Shown here piece by piece: positions 48,217 through 57,288 of a DNA stretch of 64,000 bases. Both the position numbers and the translations under genes were made by a program. The stretch is from Glutinoglossum americanum (taxonomy: Eukaryota; Ascomycota; Geoglossomycetes; Geoglossales; Geoglossaceae). Positions within the stretch are counted from its first letter, which is position 1; each line of letters starts with the position of its first letter. The notes below the pieces were generated by a model, which saw nothing but the letters and a program-made list of their open reading frames with translations, had not been told where the DNA came from and did no database searches. Location of the stretch: NCBI GenBank assembly GCA_020080175.1, contig JAGHQL010000043.1:89680-153679 (forward strand), written 5' to 3'.

Positions 48217-49779
48217 ATGCATCCGCAACCGAGGGGTTCTTTTAATGCCGCCGATCGGGCTCCGCAGCGCGGCAGCGGAAGGCACTCTGATACTGAACCT
48301 CCTCTGGCTGGAGGACCTTATCCCATGGGCTCTTTTCCCACAATGCTTCCCCAAAGGGGAATTTCGGGAGACTTCAATCAGCTTCTGAGCCCAGTAAACT
48401 CGGGATCTCATTCTTTTAACCCTGAAATTGTTGGCGCGACCCTCGACAATTCACAAGTTGGAACATCATATATTCGGGATTACTCTACTTCGCGCAACTC
48501 TTCGGAAGGGGCATGGGGTTTATTTGCTCCAAACGAGCTTTCCCGTCCTGGGACACAAGCTTTACAGACGGGAACTGCACAAGGCAGCTCTGAATTTAAT
48601 TCTAGCCTTTCTCAATCAAGCCTTCAAGGAAACATCTTCCGCGGGGAGGACGAGAGGTGAGCAATGCTGGCAGCGCCCCTTCTCCGGCCGTTACTGAACA
48701 TATTTTGAGCTCGCTGGACGGTACCTTTCAACCGCCATTCGACCGGTATGGCGAGTCGGGTGCATATAATGCTGCCCTAGAACCTTCCGTTTCAGGTGAT
48801 ACTCGTACCATTTCTACCTTGCTGAATATGCTAATATCGCTGTCCAGATTATGAGCTTCCTCGGGTACCAGATGGGCATTTCCAGAGGTCGGCGAGCGTT
48901 CTCAGCAATGCCAGTAGTTCTAGTCTTTATGGTCATGAGTTATCTTCGGGTTTGGCAAGTGTAAATCTGGCACGTGAAGAACAGGAAGTTGCTCGAGCAC
49001 GATACCGTGCTCGTCATCCTTCTAGGACTCGTTCGCACAGAGACAGGTCTTTGAGCAACCCCTATTATGCTCACCGAGACAGCAAGCAGGACTTGCGGTC
49101 GGAAATTGGGTTCTCTCAGGCAGCTGATGTTCTGACGCCGGCCGCTGTATTGTCACCTAGTGGTGAGGGATATGCTCCACCGAGTTTCTCTTCGCAGCTG
49201 CCTTTCGGTCTCGTTTATGACAGGAATCACAATGAGGGCTATTTCCAGTTAGTGCTACTGCTAAAGCCTAAAGCCTACCAGGTTCCCCACTGACGGTATC
49301 TTCACAGCCCTCCAGAAAATTCAACACCTGTCATTCTTCCGCCAGGACTGGGAAGTTCTGGGTATAGGGCTTCATCATACAATACCCAGGCCAATGAGGC
49401 TCCCAGGACGTACCGAAGGTAGGTTGTCAGAATGCAGTGGTCGACCTAGTACTAATGTTGGAGTAGCCCGCGTCCATCGCCCATGTCAGACATGTCAGAT
49501 CACTCCAAGTCTGGAGCTACAGCTCGAGACGCAGCATCGACTTCCCTAATCGACGACCAGGTCCGAGTTCTCGTATCTCAACCCAAGCCACAGTGCTGGG
49601 ATCACGGATGCAATGGTCGTACGTTCTCAACATTCAGCAACCTCCTCCGCCACCAGCGGGAGAAGTCTGGTACTGCAGCCAAGTCTTATTGTTCGAAATG
49701 TGGTGCGGAATTTACGCGTTCAACAGCCAAAAAAGGGCATGAAGCCCTCGGCAAATGTAAGCACAGAAGAAATTCATGA
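48217..49779 (+). CDS. Low-complexity protein with C-terminal C2H2-type zinc fingers
   Basis: Five exons: 48217-48656, 48710-48795, 48848-49247, 49308-49418 and 49467-49779; 449 residues. Most of the protein is Ser/Gly/Pro/Asn-rich and probably disordered, with an Arg-rich patch near residue 215 ([19 protein letters not shown]). The last 65 residues hold a C2H2 pair: [20 protein letters not shown] and [17 protein letters not shown], then a basic tail. This tail resembles the C-terminal fingers of uncharacterised fungal C2H2 proteins, likely nuclear. The start ATG at 48217 was chosen because upstream sequence in the frame is pyrimidine-rich leader. The first intron acceptor (TTTTGAG) is weak but is the only one in phase with the following coding sequence. 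Function unknown. Confidence 0.8.
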
Positions 49780-51567
49780 TTCTAGACAGGATATGGTTGT
49801 TCCGCTTCACCTGTACAATTTTGCCGGGCTTGGTTTCGTTTGGTCCCTTATTGCGCATAGCATGGCACATAGAATCTTTGAATTTTTGACCCTCCCCACG
49901 GTTCGTGGCGCAGGCCTGCATTTCACGGAGTTTACACCAGCCACGATCTTACCTTGGCGGATCCGTACCGGGCAATAGGGTGTGCGGCTTTTTCTTGAAC
50001 ATGATACCCCTCACCCGAACTTTGAAGTGCGTTTTCAAGCTATACCAGATTCGGGGGTAAACAATATTTTCCATATTGCACTAGTCTCGAGGATCTCCAC
50101 ATTTCACTGTACCCCGTAGTTGCTCGGCTACGGAATTGAGCTCAAAAAATTGATATTTGTCGAACACACCGGCCGAGATTGGGATAAGGCGATGCTGAGT
50201 GGTTGACTTGGCGCCGGCCCCCTTCTTTTTCGCGGGGGCGGAGTTTGGCGATGACTCTCGAGTCCACCTGCAGGAAGCAGTGTTGCACACGGCCGTCTTC
50301 TGACCCGTCACTCCGAGTATGGTGCGGGTCACTCTACACCACATCCTTCCGATTCGCCGTAATGCGGCCGATTTGTGCGCCTTTGCAATGAGTTTATCAC
50401 CCTTAAACTCGCGTCCCACAGTCTTACTCAGCTAGCTAGATGCAGATGCCGGGTCGGTGGACTCCCAAATGGACGATACGACCCATGCCACTGGGTGGGA
50501 AGAGCATCATCAGACCACACAGAATAACGTCCAAAGCCAGAAACCGAAATCGAGATTTCATAGATGCATAAGATGACGTACTGCCAACCAGGCTGTTCAC
50601 GACGCCGTACAGTATACCCATGTGCTCACGAGCTAATAGAAAATGATAGAAAATTCCTAAAAGCCCTAAAACTCGAACACGGGGGTGGGGGATAATTTGA
50701 CAAGCGAGCCTGTCTCCAACAGGGTTTACATGATGGGGCAGGGTTGGGGCGTGGGTTTGGTTGGGTCGGTTTCAACGGCATCGCATCGGCTTGTTCGTTA
50801 GAAACTGTTAGATTAGTTAGAACGGCTAGAGGGATGTTGGATGTAGTTCGCACAAGCCTCGAGGTTTTGACGTGGGACGAGTCTGACTTGCTTGGACACG
50901 TTTCCCTTCGTTACGGGTTGCAGTTGCGCGGCGAAGGGGCATCTTGCCCCGAGCGTGGAGAGGGAACTAGCACTAGCACCGCGGGATGAGCCCCTCGGGC
51001 TTTACATGCTCCGACCTCGACGGAGCACAAACATAGCACGCAGTACGTACAGAACCCAGAACCTTGTACACGGTACAACACCGGTACATCCATGCCAGGT
51101 GCCAAGCCTCGTGACTCATCCCGTTTGCGTATGTAATGCACGAGAGTTCCTGTGCCTGCTTTGTTTGTCATCGCCGACGCGGCTGAGTCAAGAGTCGATA
51201 GGCGCCTGCACGTCGAGAATATCTCTGGCCCGGCGAACGCGCAGACAAGTGTCTGCCTTGCTCGACCTCCTCAACACCGAGACGATGATGTCTGACCAGC
51301 GGTAATCGCGAACGCGCCGGCCTCGTGTTGGAACTCCTCTGCCAGAAGTCCTCGGTTCAAGAGACTTTGCACCGCCAAAATGATCACTCGATTATCTCCG
51401 ATACTCCGCTCTCGCATTAATCCACACTCTCTCGTAGGGTTGTCTCCAAAGGCGTTGGTTCGGCGGAAGGCAGGACGGTCGGCCCGTTAATTATCAAAAG
51501 TCTCCGTAGGATCAGAGCCGACAGCCTATATGCCTATCGGGTATTAAAAAAAATAAAATAAAAAAAA
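49780..51567. other. 1.8-kb intergenic region with AT-rich promoter end
   Basis: No gene is supported. A minus-strand frame at 50436-50621 (61 codons, ATG-initiated, two hydrophobic stretches) is noted but not called. Immediately before the GTPase ATG lies an A-rich run (51545-51567). The rest is mixed GC with no tRNA-like B box. Confidence 0.4.
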
Positions 51568-54500
51568 ATGGCTTCCATATTTACATTCGATCCGGACCCC
51601 CCCAGGGTGTCATCGCCCTGGGCGACTTCCAATGCATCAACACCGAGAATTTCCGCCGACCCTGAAACATCTTTGCCGCCTCCTGGGCAAACTCCCAAAA
51701 TATGCGCTCAATCGCCTCAGCCGTCATTACTGGCAGATTGTGGCATAACAAAGTTGGAGGCTGAGCCCCAAGAAGGGGGGACAGAATACAAGTTGCATCT
51801 TTTGCTTCGTCCTCGCCGGTCGTTCACGTCCTCAAGCACAGGGATCCACATCGTTGGGTCCCAGCACTCGAAACAACCCAGTATCTCTCCTCCTGAGGCT
51901 GTACAAGATTCTAGCGTTTCTGAAAGCTATTCAACCTCGACTACACATTCGAACCAGTCTCGGCAACACCGCCTACAGCAGCTAACAACTCAACTTCTCT
52001 GGCGACTCCAACAATCATCCCCCTACCACTCGTACTCGACCAACAATGTAGTACTCCCTAATTTAGCAGAAACCAATCCATTATCTAGCTCCACTCTGCG
52101 CCCTGGCAGGCTTTTGCCTGGCATCGAGGAGAGTCGTGGGGCTTATTACGAAATTGGGGTCTCTGATGATGGGACATTGGTTGGTTTGACTCGGGATGAA
52201 ATGGATGAAAGCCTTGGAACGTTGCGGATCATGGCTGCTAGTCTTGGCTGCTGCGTTGAAGTGTTGAGGATGGTAATTGTTGGCGAGTGCGAATGGACTG
52301 AAGAGTTGCCGGGTCTAGGGGGGGAGTTGAAGCCAGAGGATAGCCAAGGAGAGGCAAGCGAGAGCCCCTTGGCTACAACGACGGCGCAAAAGCTTGCACC
52401 TACCCCGGTCAAACATATCGAGAAGCTTTGGGTCGCAGAAGCAATCGTGAAGCCAGACCTCAAACCATCGGTTCGAGATACTTGTGAACCAGAGAAATCC
52501 GTGACTGCGCCAACCGGAAACCCACTTGTGAAGCCACCTTCGCAGGTGGGAGATATAGAGTTGAGTCAGGAGGACATTCGGTCCCCTACTGAGCAACTTC
52601 GAGTTTCTCTTACCGGGGCCACTACTTCCGGAAAGTCTAGCCTATTAGGAACACTCACTACCGGTACTCTAGACAATGGTCGCGGCAAGAGCAGGCTCAG
52701 CTTGCTGAAGCATCGACATGAACTAGCTTCTGGAGTGACCAGCTCTGTTGCGCAAGAGCTCGTCGGATACAAAACATCGCAGGATAAAGGCAAAGGCAGG
52801 AACGTTCAGACAAACATTGAGGTTATCAATTATGCATCTGGGAATGTATCATCGTGGACTGATATTCATGCATCGTCTGAGAATGGTCGTCTGGTGTTAC
52901 TTTCCGACTGTGCCGGGCATCCGCGATATCGCCGGACTACTGTCCGTGGCTTGGTGGGCTGGGCCCCTCACTGGGTTGCATTATGTGTAGCGGCAGATGA
53001 GGGCGATGATAGTATTGGAAGGAATAGTGTTCTTTCGCCCGCTCGAGATGCCCCGGGTATCGCTGGTGTAGGTTTAGACCTTATGGAGGCCCATTTGGAC
53101 CTGTGTCTCAAACTAGGGCTACCGCTGGTTGTAATTGTGACCAAGTTAGACTTGGCTTCGAAGACAGGATTGAGGAATACCCTAGCGAAGGTTCTATCAA
53201 CGCTGAAAGCAGCTGGCAGGAAGCCCATTATTTTGCCTGGTGGAGGTTCACAGACTGACGGGGACGTGGACACAAACTTGGTTTCCAACAAAGACACCTC
53301 GGACGTAGAGAAAGCTGTAGCTGCAATTCGCGGTGATCAGTCCGGAGCAATTGTTCCCATTGTTTTGACAAGCGCAGTTAAGGGTATCGGGATTGGCAAA
53401 GTTCACGCATTATTGTATGGCTTGCCAGTCCCAGAAATTTCTGCCCAAACAGCTCCTCAAAGGCTCACCGGTAAAATGCCACAAGTGCAACATCGGCCTT
53501 CAAAGCTCTTTCATATCGAAGAGATCTTCGTCTTTCCGAAGACGCAGACACTCGTAGCAAAAGAAAAGGCACAGAATGAAGAAGATACCAGCCTGGTTCT
53601 CAGTGGGCATTTGCGGTACGGACAAGTATCGCTTGGGGAAGAACTGATTCTAGGCCCTTGTGAGTCCAGATTAAGTTCCGAAGGATCGTACCCCCTGGAC
53701 TCTCAACAGGCGGCAGGAACAAATCCCTCCCCCTTTTGCGACGTGATCGGGAGTGTTGCTTCGGATCCTAGTGGAGGTGCTCGCCCCTCTGCCGCCGATC
53801 CCACTAAGCCACTCTCGCACCGGCAGGCAGATTCCGCGGAATTCGAAGCGGAATGGGCCTCTGTCAAAGTAGTTAGTATACGCAACCTTCGTCTGCCAGT
53901 ACGCCGCCTGCTTGCAGGTCAAACCGGGACCATAAGCATTGTTTTCTTATCGACCACCGAAGGACTGAGCCTGGATCGAAACATACCAAGGCCCGCAGAA
54001 TGCCGCGGTACAGACCAGCAAAGTCTCACGATAAACCTAGCTTCAGCATTAGATCGGGGCAAGTCATTCTTGACGCCCGAGGGCAGCGCCGTACGAATAC
54101 CTCCGGGCAAAGGCGACGACCGCCATAGGGCGAGCTTGTTTTCGTCTTCACCCCGAGTATCATTCGCAGCCTCAAAGTTTAAGATAAGAAAAGGGATGGT
54201 ACTATTAGGCTATGGACATGAAGATGAGAATACCAAGGAAGCGCCGGTCTCTTACGGCGGGTTCGTCGCTCGCTTTTCCGAGATAGAGCCCGTTTCCGTT
54301 ACCGCTGGCGCCCTGGTCGTTGTATTTATTGCTAGCGTTCGGGCTTCTGCTAGAGTAGTCTATCTACATTCTCGACTACCATCACATCCAACACCTGATG
54401 CTGACGCTGGTGATGTGTTTGGTTTCGACGATGATAATGGGGACGAGGCTTCAACTGACAGAACGTCGGTTACGGAAGTCCTATTTCACTTCGCCTCGTC

Positions 54501-54642
54501 CAGAGAGTGGGTCGAGCTTGGCCGCGAAGTTCTTGTCATGCCCGGTGGAGGGCCGGGCTTGTATGGCAATTCTGAGCGAGGGGAGAAGGGGGTTGGTGGT
54601 CTAGAAGGGTTTGTTGGTAGGATAGTTGACGTTGTGGAGTAG
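51568..54642 (+). CDS. GTPBP1/GTPBP2-like translational-type GTPase
   Basis: Single exon, 1024 residues, ATG at 51568 in an A-rich context. The GTPase core is at about 340-620: G1 GATTSGKSS (Gly350-Ser358), G2 around SGVTSSVAQE, G3 DCAGH (447-451), G4 TKLD (525-528) and G5 in LTSAVKG. The DxAGH and the spacing place it in the EF-Tu-like translational GTPase superfamily, near GTPBP1/2 (CGP-1), which act in mRNA turnover and ribosome rescue in animals. Beta-barrel domains follow (FHIEEIFVFPKTQT, GHLRYGQVSLGEELILGP, VSIRNLRLPVRRLLAGQTG). The N-terminal domain (YKLHLLLRP...LQQLTTQLLWRL...YYEIGVSDDGTLVGLT) matches the GTPBP1/2 extension. The Ser/Glu-rich linker at 240-330 and the long inserts in the barrels look lineage-specific. 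The biochemical role in fungi is not established as far as I know. Confidence 0.87.
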   Translation: MASIFTFDPDPPRVSSPWATSNASTPRISADPETSLPPPGQTPKICAQSPQPSLLADCGITKLEAEPQEGGTEYKLHLLLRPRRSFTSSSTGIHIVGSQHSKQPSISPPEAVQDSSVSESYSTSTTHSNQSRQHRLQQLTTQLLWRLQQSSPYHSYSTNNVVLPNLAETNPLSSSTLRPGRLLPGIEESRGAYYEIGVSDDGTLVGLTRDEMDESLGTLRIMAASLGCCVEVLRMVIVGECEWTEELPGLGGELKPEDSQGEASESPLATTTAQKLAPTPVKHIEKLWVAEAIVKPDLKPSVRDTCEPEKSVTAPTGNPLVKPPSQVGDIELSQEDIRSPTEQLRVSLTGATTSGKSSLLGTLTTGTLDNGRGKSRLSLLKHRHELASGVTSSVAQELVGYKTSQDKGKGRNVQTNIEVINYASGNVSSWTDIHASSENGRLVLLSDCAGHPRYRRTTVRGLVGWAPHWVALCVAADEGDDSIGRNSVLSPARDAPGIAGVGLDLMEAHLDLCLKLGLPLVVIVTKLDLASKTGLRNTLAKVLSTLKAAGRKPIILPGGGSQTDGDVDTNLVSNKDTSDVEKAVAAIRGDQSGAIVPIVLTSAVKGIGIGKVHALLYGLPVPEISAQTAPQRLTGKMPQVQHRPSKLFHIEEIFVFPKTQTLVAKEKAQNEEDTSLVLSGHLRYGQVSLGEELILGPCESRLSSEGSYPLDSQQAAGTNPSPFCDVIGSVASDPSGGARPSAADPTKPLSHRQADSAEFEAEWASVKVVSIRNLRLPVRRLLAGQTGTISIVFLSTTEGLSLDRNIPRPAECRGTDQQSLTINLASALDRGKSFLTPEGSAVRIPPGKGDDRHRASLFSSSPRVSFAASKFKIRKGMVLLGYGHEDENTKEAPVSYGGFVARFSEIEPVSVTAGALVVVFIASVRASARVVYLHSRLPSHPTPDADAGDVFGFDDDNGDEASTDRTSVTEVLFHFASSREWVELGREVLVMPGGGPGLYGNSERGEKGVGGLEGFVGRIVDVVE

Positions 54643-55046
54643 TAGTACGCCTGTTGAGTTGCTTGTACGTACCTTTTGATTATTGTGTTTAGGTTAATGT
54701 TTGAGCGTTTCAGGAATTGAAGTTCTTATACTCTGGACTTGGATTCAAGGTATTAATTGTTCTGCCCCGGCATCATAGAGGTGACACCCTTAGGACCATA
54801 CCTAACGCCATAGATCCAAGGGCTCCTACGAGCCCATAGCTCCTCTATCGACGGCTGCCTCGACACTCGTCACTGAGAAGTCCCCCAGTGCATCTTCAGA
54901 TTCACCAACACCACAACGCAATGAATACCAGTGAAACCCGCTCAACTCTCGCAATATATAAACCCCTTCCTCCTTCCACTCTTTCCTTTCCACATCCACA
55001 CACACCCGTCTACTTCAAAGAGCCAAATCAACTCATCGACCAAAAA
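54643..55046. other. Intergenic region between GTPase and repeat-protein gene
   Basis: About 400 bp: the 3' flank of the GTPase gene and a pyrimidine-rich leader (54950-55040) before the next ATG. An in-frame upstream ATG at 54921 would add 42 residues to the next protein but reads as leader-like sequence. Confidence 0.5.
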
Positions 55047-56468
55047 ATGGCATCGAACCGCGACCTCACGCTCTCAGGCCGCCAACGCGCAGGCTCCCTC
55101 GCCGGGAGGCTCCAACTCCTCGTCGGTGGCGACACGGCCGGCAAAGAAATCACCGTAACGATGAAGCCCACCGCCGCCCTCTCCCGCTCCCCCCCCCACA
55201 GCACCCTCCGCCCCTCCGCCCCCATCTACTGCAAATGCTCGCTGATCACCCCGCCCTACTGCCAACACCAGGGCTACGCCGGGTCCTCCTGGGGCCCCGG
55301 GAACCTCTGCTGGGAGCAAGCGTTCCTGGCGTGCGAGCTGGACTACAACGTCCTGGGGCCCGGGAGGGGCGGCCGCCACTGGTTCGACGAGCGCATGTTC
55401 CGGACGCTGCTCCGGCGGCGGGGGTTCGGGGAGGGGGCGTCGGAGGACGGCTGCGTGGTGGAGGTTACGGTCCGGGATGGCGGGCGCGGGGTCGGGCGTT
55501 CGGCGTCCAGGCCGCGCGGCTTCATGGGGGGCGGCTCGAGGGTCGGGAGCATGTTCTCCGGTGGGCGGTCGATCCGGGGGGGCTCTGTCGCCGCGCCGCC
55601 GGTGGGGCTGATAGAGGATGCTCCCCGCGCCGCCGGCGGTGGGCTGGTCCCCGTTGAGCGGTCCCGTGGCCGGAGTCGCGCGTCGGCGGTTCGCGAGGGG
55701 AGTGGGGTGTCTCGTGCGCTTGGCGGGTCGGAGCAAGGGGGGAGTCGCTCGGCGAGTAGGGTTTGGGGGGGTGGGGGGATGGGTAGGGCTTTGTCTAGGG
55801 GCCGCGAGGAGAGTCGTTCTGAGAGTAAGGCTCCGGGGGGTAGTAGGATGTCTAGGGCTTTGTCTAGGGGTCGCGAGGAGAGTCGTCCTGCGAGCAGGGT
55901 TTTGGGGGGTGGTGGGATGTCTAGGGCTTTGTCTAGGGGCCGCGAGGAGAGCCGCTCCACGAGTAAAGTTCCGGATGGCAGTAGGATGTCCAGGGCCTTG
56001 TCCAATGGTCGCGAGGAGGGCCGATCCGCGAGCAGGGCTCCGGGCGAGAGTCGAATGTCCCGGGCGCTCTCCGGGCGGAGTTCGAGCCGCGCGGGGGTGG
56101 ACGAGAGCCGGATGTCGAAATTCAGCCTTTCGGGCGGGTCTCGCGGGGAGAGTCGGTCTCGCGCCGAGAGCCGCAGCGGCGAGGGTCGGACGTCGCGGGC
56201 TCTAGGCATCTTCAGCAGCAGTGGGCGATCCGAGAGCCGCAGTCGCGCGCCGGGGGGTCGGTCGGAGAGCCGTAGTAGTCGCGCGCCCGGGGGTGGTAGG
56301 TCCAGTAGTCGCGTAGGCTCTGAGCGCATCGCCACCGGTGAATCATCTCGCGGGCTGGCGGGTCTGGGTGGGTTGGGAGGAGGGTTTGGGGGGTTTGCGT
56401 TCGGGGGGTTGGGCGATGGTACGGCTGGGACTGGGGGTGCTGTGGGGATGCGTAAGATGCGCCGTTGA
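55047..56468 (+). CDS. Ser/Arg/Gly-rich protein with 23-residue tandem repeats
   Basis: Single exon, 473 residues from the ATG at 55047 (AAAAAATGG context); a longer start at 54921 is possible. The N-terminal 150 residues look globular, with a Cys-rich motif (YCKCSLITPPYCQHQGYAGS, then GNLCWEQAFLACELDYN). The rest is low complexity: from about residue 240 to 345 there are four to five tandem units of 23 residues with the core MSRALSRGREESR, followed by shorter ESRSRA/GGRSES units and a Gly-rich tail. The coding DNA is much more GC-rich than its neighbours and has 69-bp periodicity. SR dipeptides suggest RNA association or phosphorylation, which is inference. I do not recognise the family. The complementary strand also carries a long open frame, so strand choice rests on the ATG context and on the Cys-motif domain. 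Confidence 0.6.
   Translation: MASNRDLTLSGRQRAGSLAGRLQLLVGGDTAGKEITVTMKPTAALSRSPPHSTLRPSAPIYCKCSLITPPYCQHQGYAGSSWGPGNLCWEQAFLACELDYNVLGPGRGGRHWFDERMFRTLLRRRGFGEGASEDGCVVEVTVRDGGRGVGRSASRPRGFMGGGSRVGSMFSGGRSIRGGSVAAPPVGLIEDAPRAAGGGLVPVERSRGRSRASAVREGSGVSRALGGSEQGGSRSASRVWGGGGMGRALSRGREESRSESKAPGGSRMSRALSRGREESRPASRVLGGGGMSRALSRGREESRSTSKVPDGSRMSRALSNGREEGRSASRAPGESRMSRALSGRSSSRAGVDESRMSKFSLSGGSRGESRSRAESRSGEGRTSRALGIFSSSGRSESRSRAPGGRSESRSSRAPGGGRSSSRVGSERIATGESSRGLAGLGGLGGGFGGFAFGGLGDGTAGTGGAVGMRKMRR
55775..56075. repeat. 69-bp coding tandem repeat
   Basis: About four imperfect units of 69 bp, each containing a TCTAGGGCTTTGTCTAGGGG-like core, encode the 23-residue repeats. Confidence 0.8.
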
Positions 56469-57288
56469 GGGGAGAGTGTGAGGCCGGCATATGTGTGTAT
56501 TGGCTGGGCGTGGAGACATTGTATGTATATCATCTATTACATTTAGTTAGGCCTGAGGGGGGACCAACCACCGGTTAGACGGCTGGGATATTTTTTTTAC
56601 AAACTGTCGTTCTATTCGCTAGTGACTATATGCATCTTGCATTCTCCGCAGCGGCCTATCCATGGCTATGAGAACCCCCCCCTCCCCTCCGAATACACCC
56701 ACAACGGCACAGTGGTGGTCCCGGGGCGTCTAGCCCCGTAACGCCACAGCGGCTCTAGGGAGGGACCCTCATAAACTGGTCATGCCCATCCACAGAAGGT
56801 AGAATAAAAATTGGGAAACAACCTTCCCCCTTAATATATCACATATATATAATCTACCCCCCTCTCGACGACGGGGAGAAAAATTCCCCGAGGGTCCCGT
56901 GGCCCCCCAGCTGTAGACGCGGGCTAGCTTCGAGGAGTTTCCTCTCGGGGGGGTTTTGTTTGTTCGTCTGTTTGCTTGTTTATGCGGTGGGCATGGGAGT
57001 GGTGAGTTGAAGAGGGAGAGGGAAATAGAAGAGATTCGCGTTCTGTTTTTATGGTTGGCATGGGGATTGAGGCGTCTGAAATGCAAAAGGGGCGCCTTGC
57101 TTGCCTTGTTGAAATAAAGGTAGATGATGGGCGAATCCCTGATTCACGGGTCATTACCACGGCAAAATTCACGGCGGTTCTACCAGCTGTAAAGCAGTAG
57201 GTAAAGAGAAAATGGCCGTTTAAGAATTCATGAATTCGTGCAACTAATGAACTAAAAAGAGAGTAACACGTCATGACATAGGGCATCC
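56469..57288. other. Convergent intergenic region, repeat-protein gene/PLD
   Basis: 3' flanks of two convergent genes. The stretch is C-rich around 56680-56700 and contains an imperfect inverted repeat around 56835-56905 (CCCTCTCGACGACGGGGAG region). Open frames here have no coding character. Confidence 0.4.

Noticed and set aside
55343-56533. 396-codon minus-strand open frame, Pro/Arg/Ser-rich
   Set aside because: GC-rich repeats keep all frames open. The plus frame has the better start context and a Cys-containing globular domain. Kept as a finding, not a gene.
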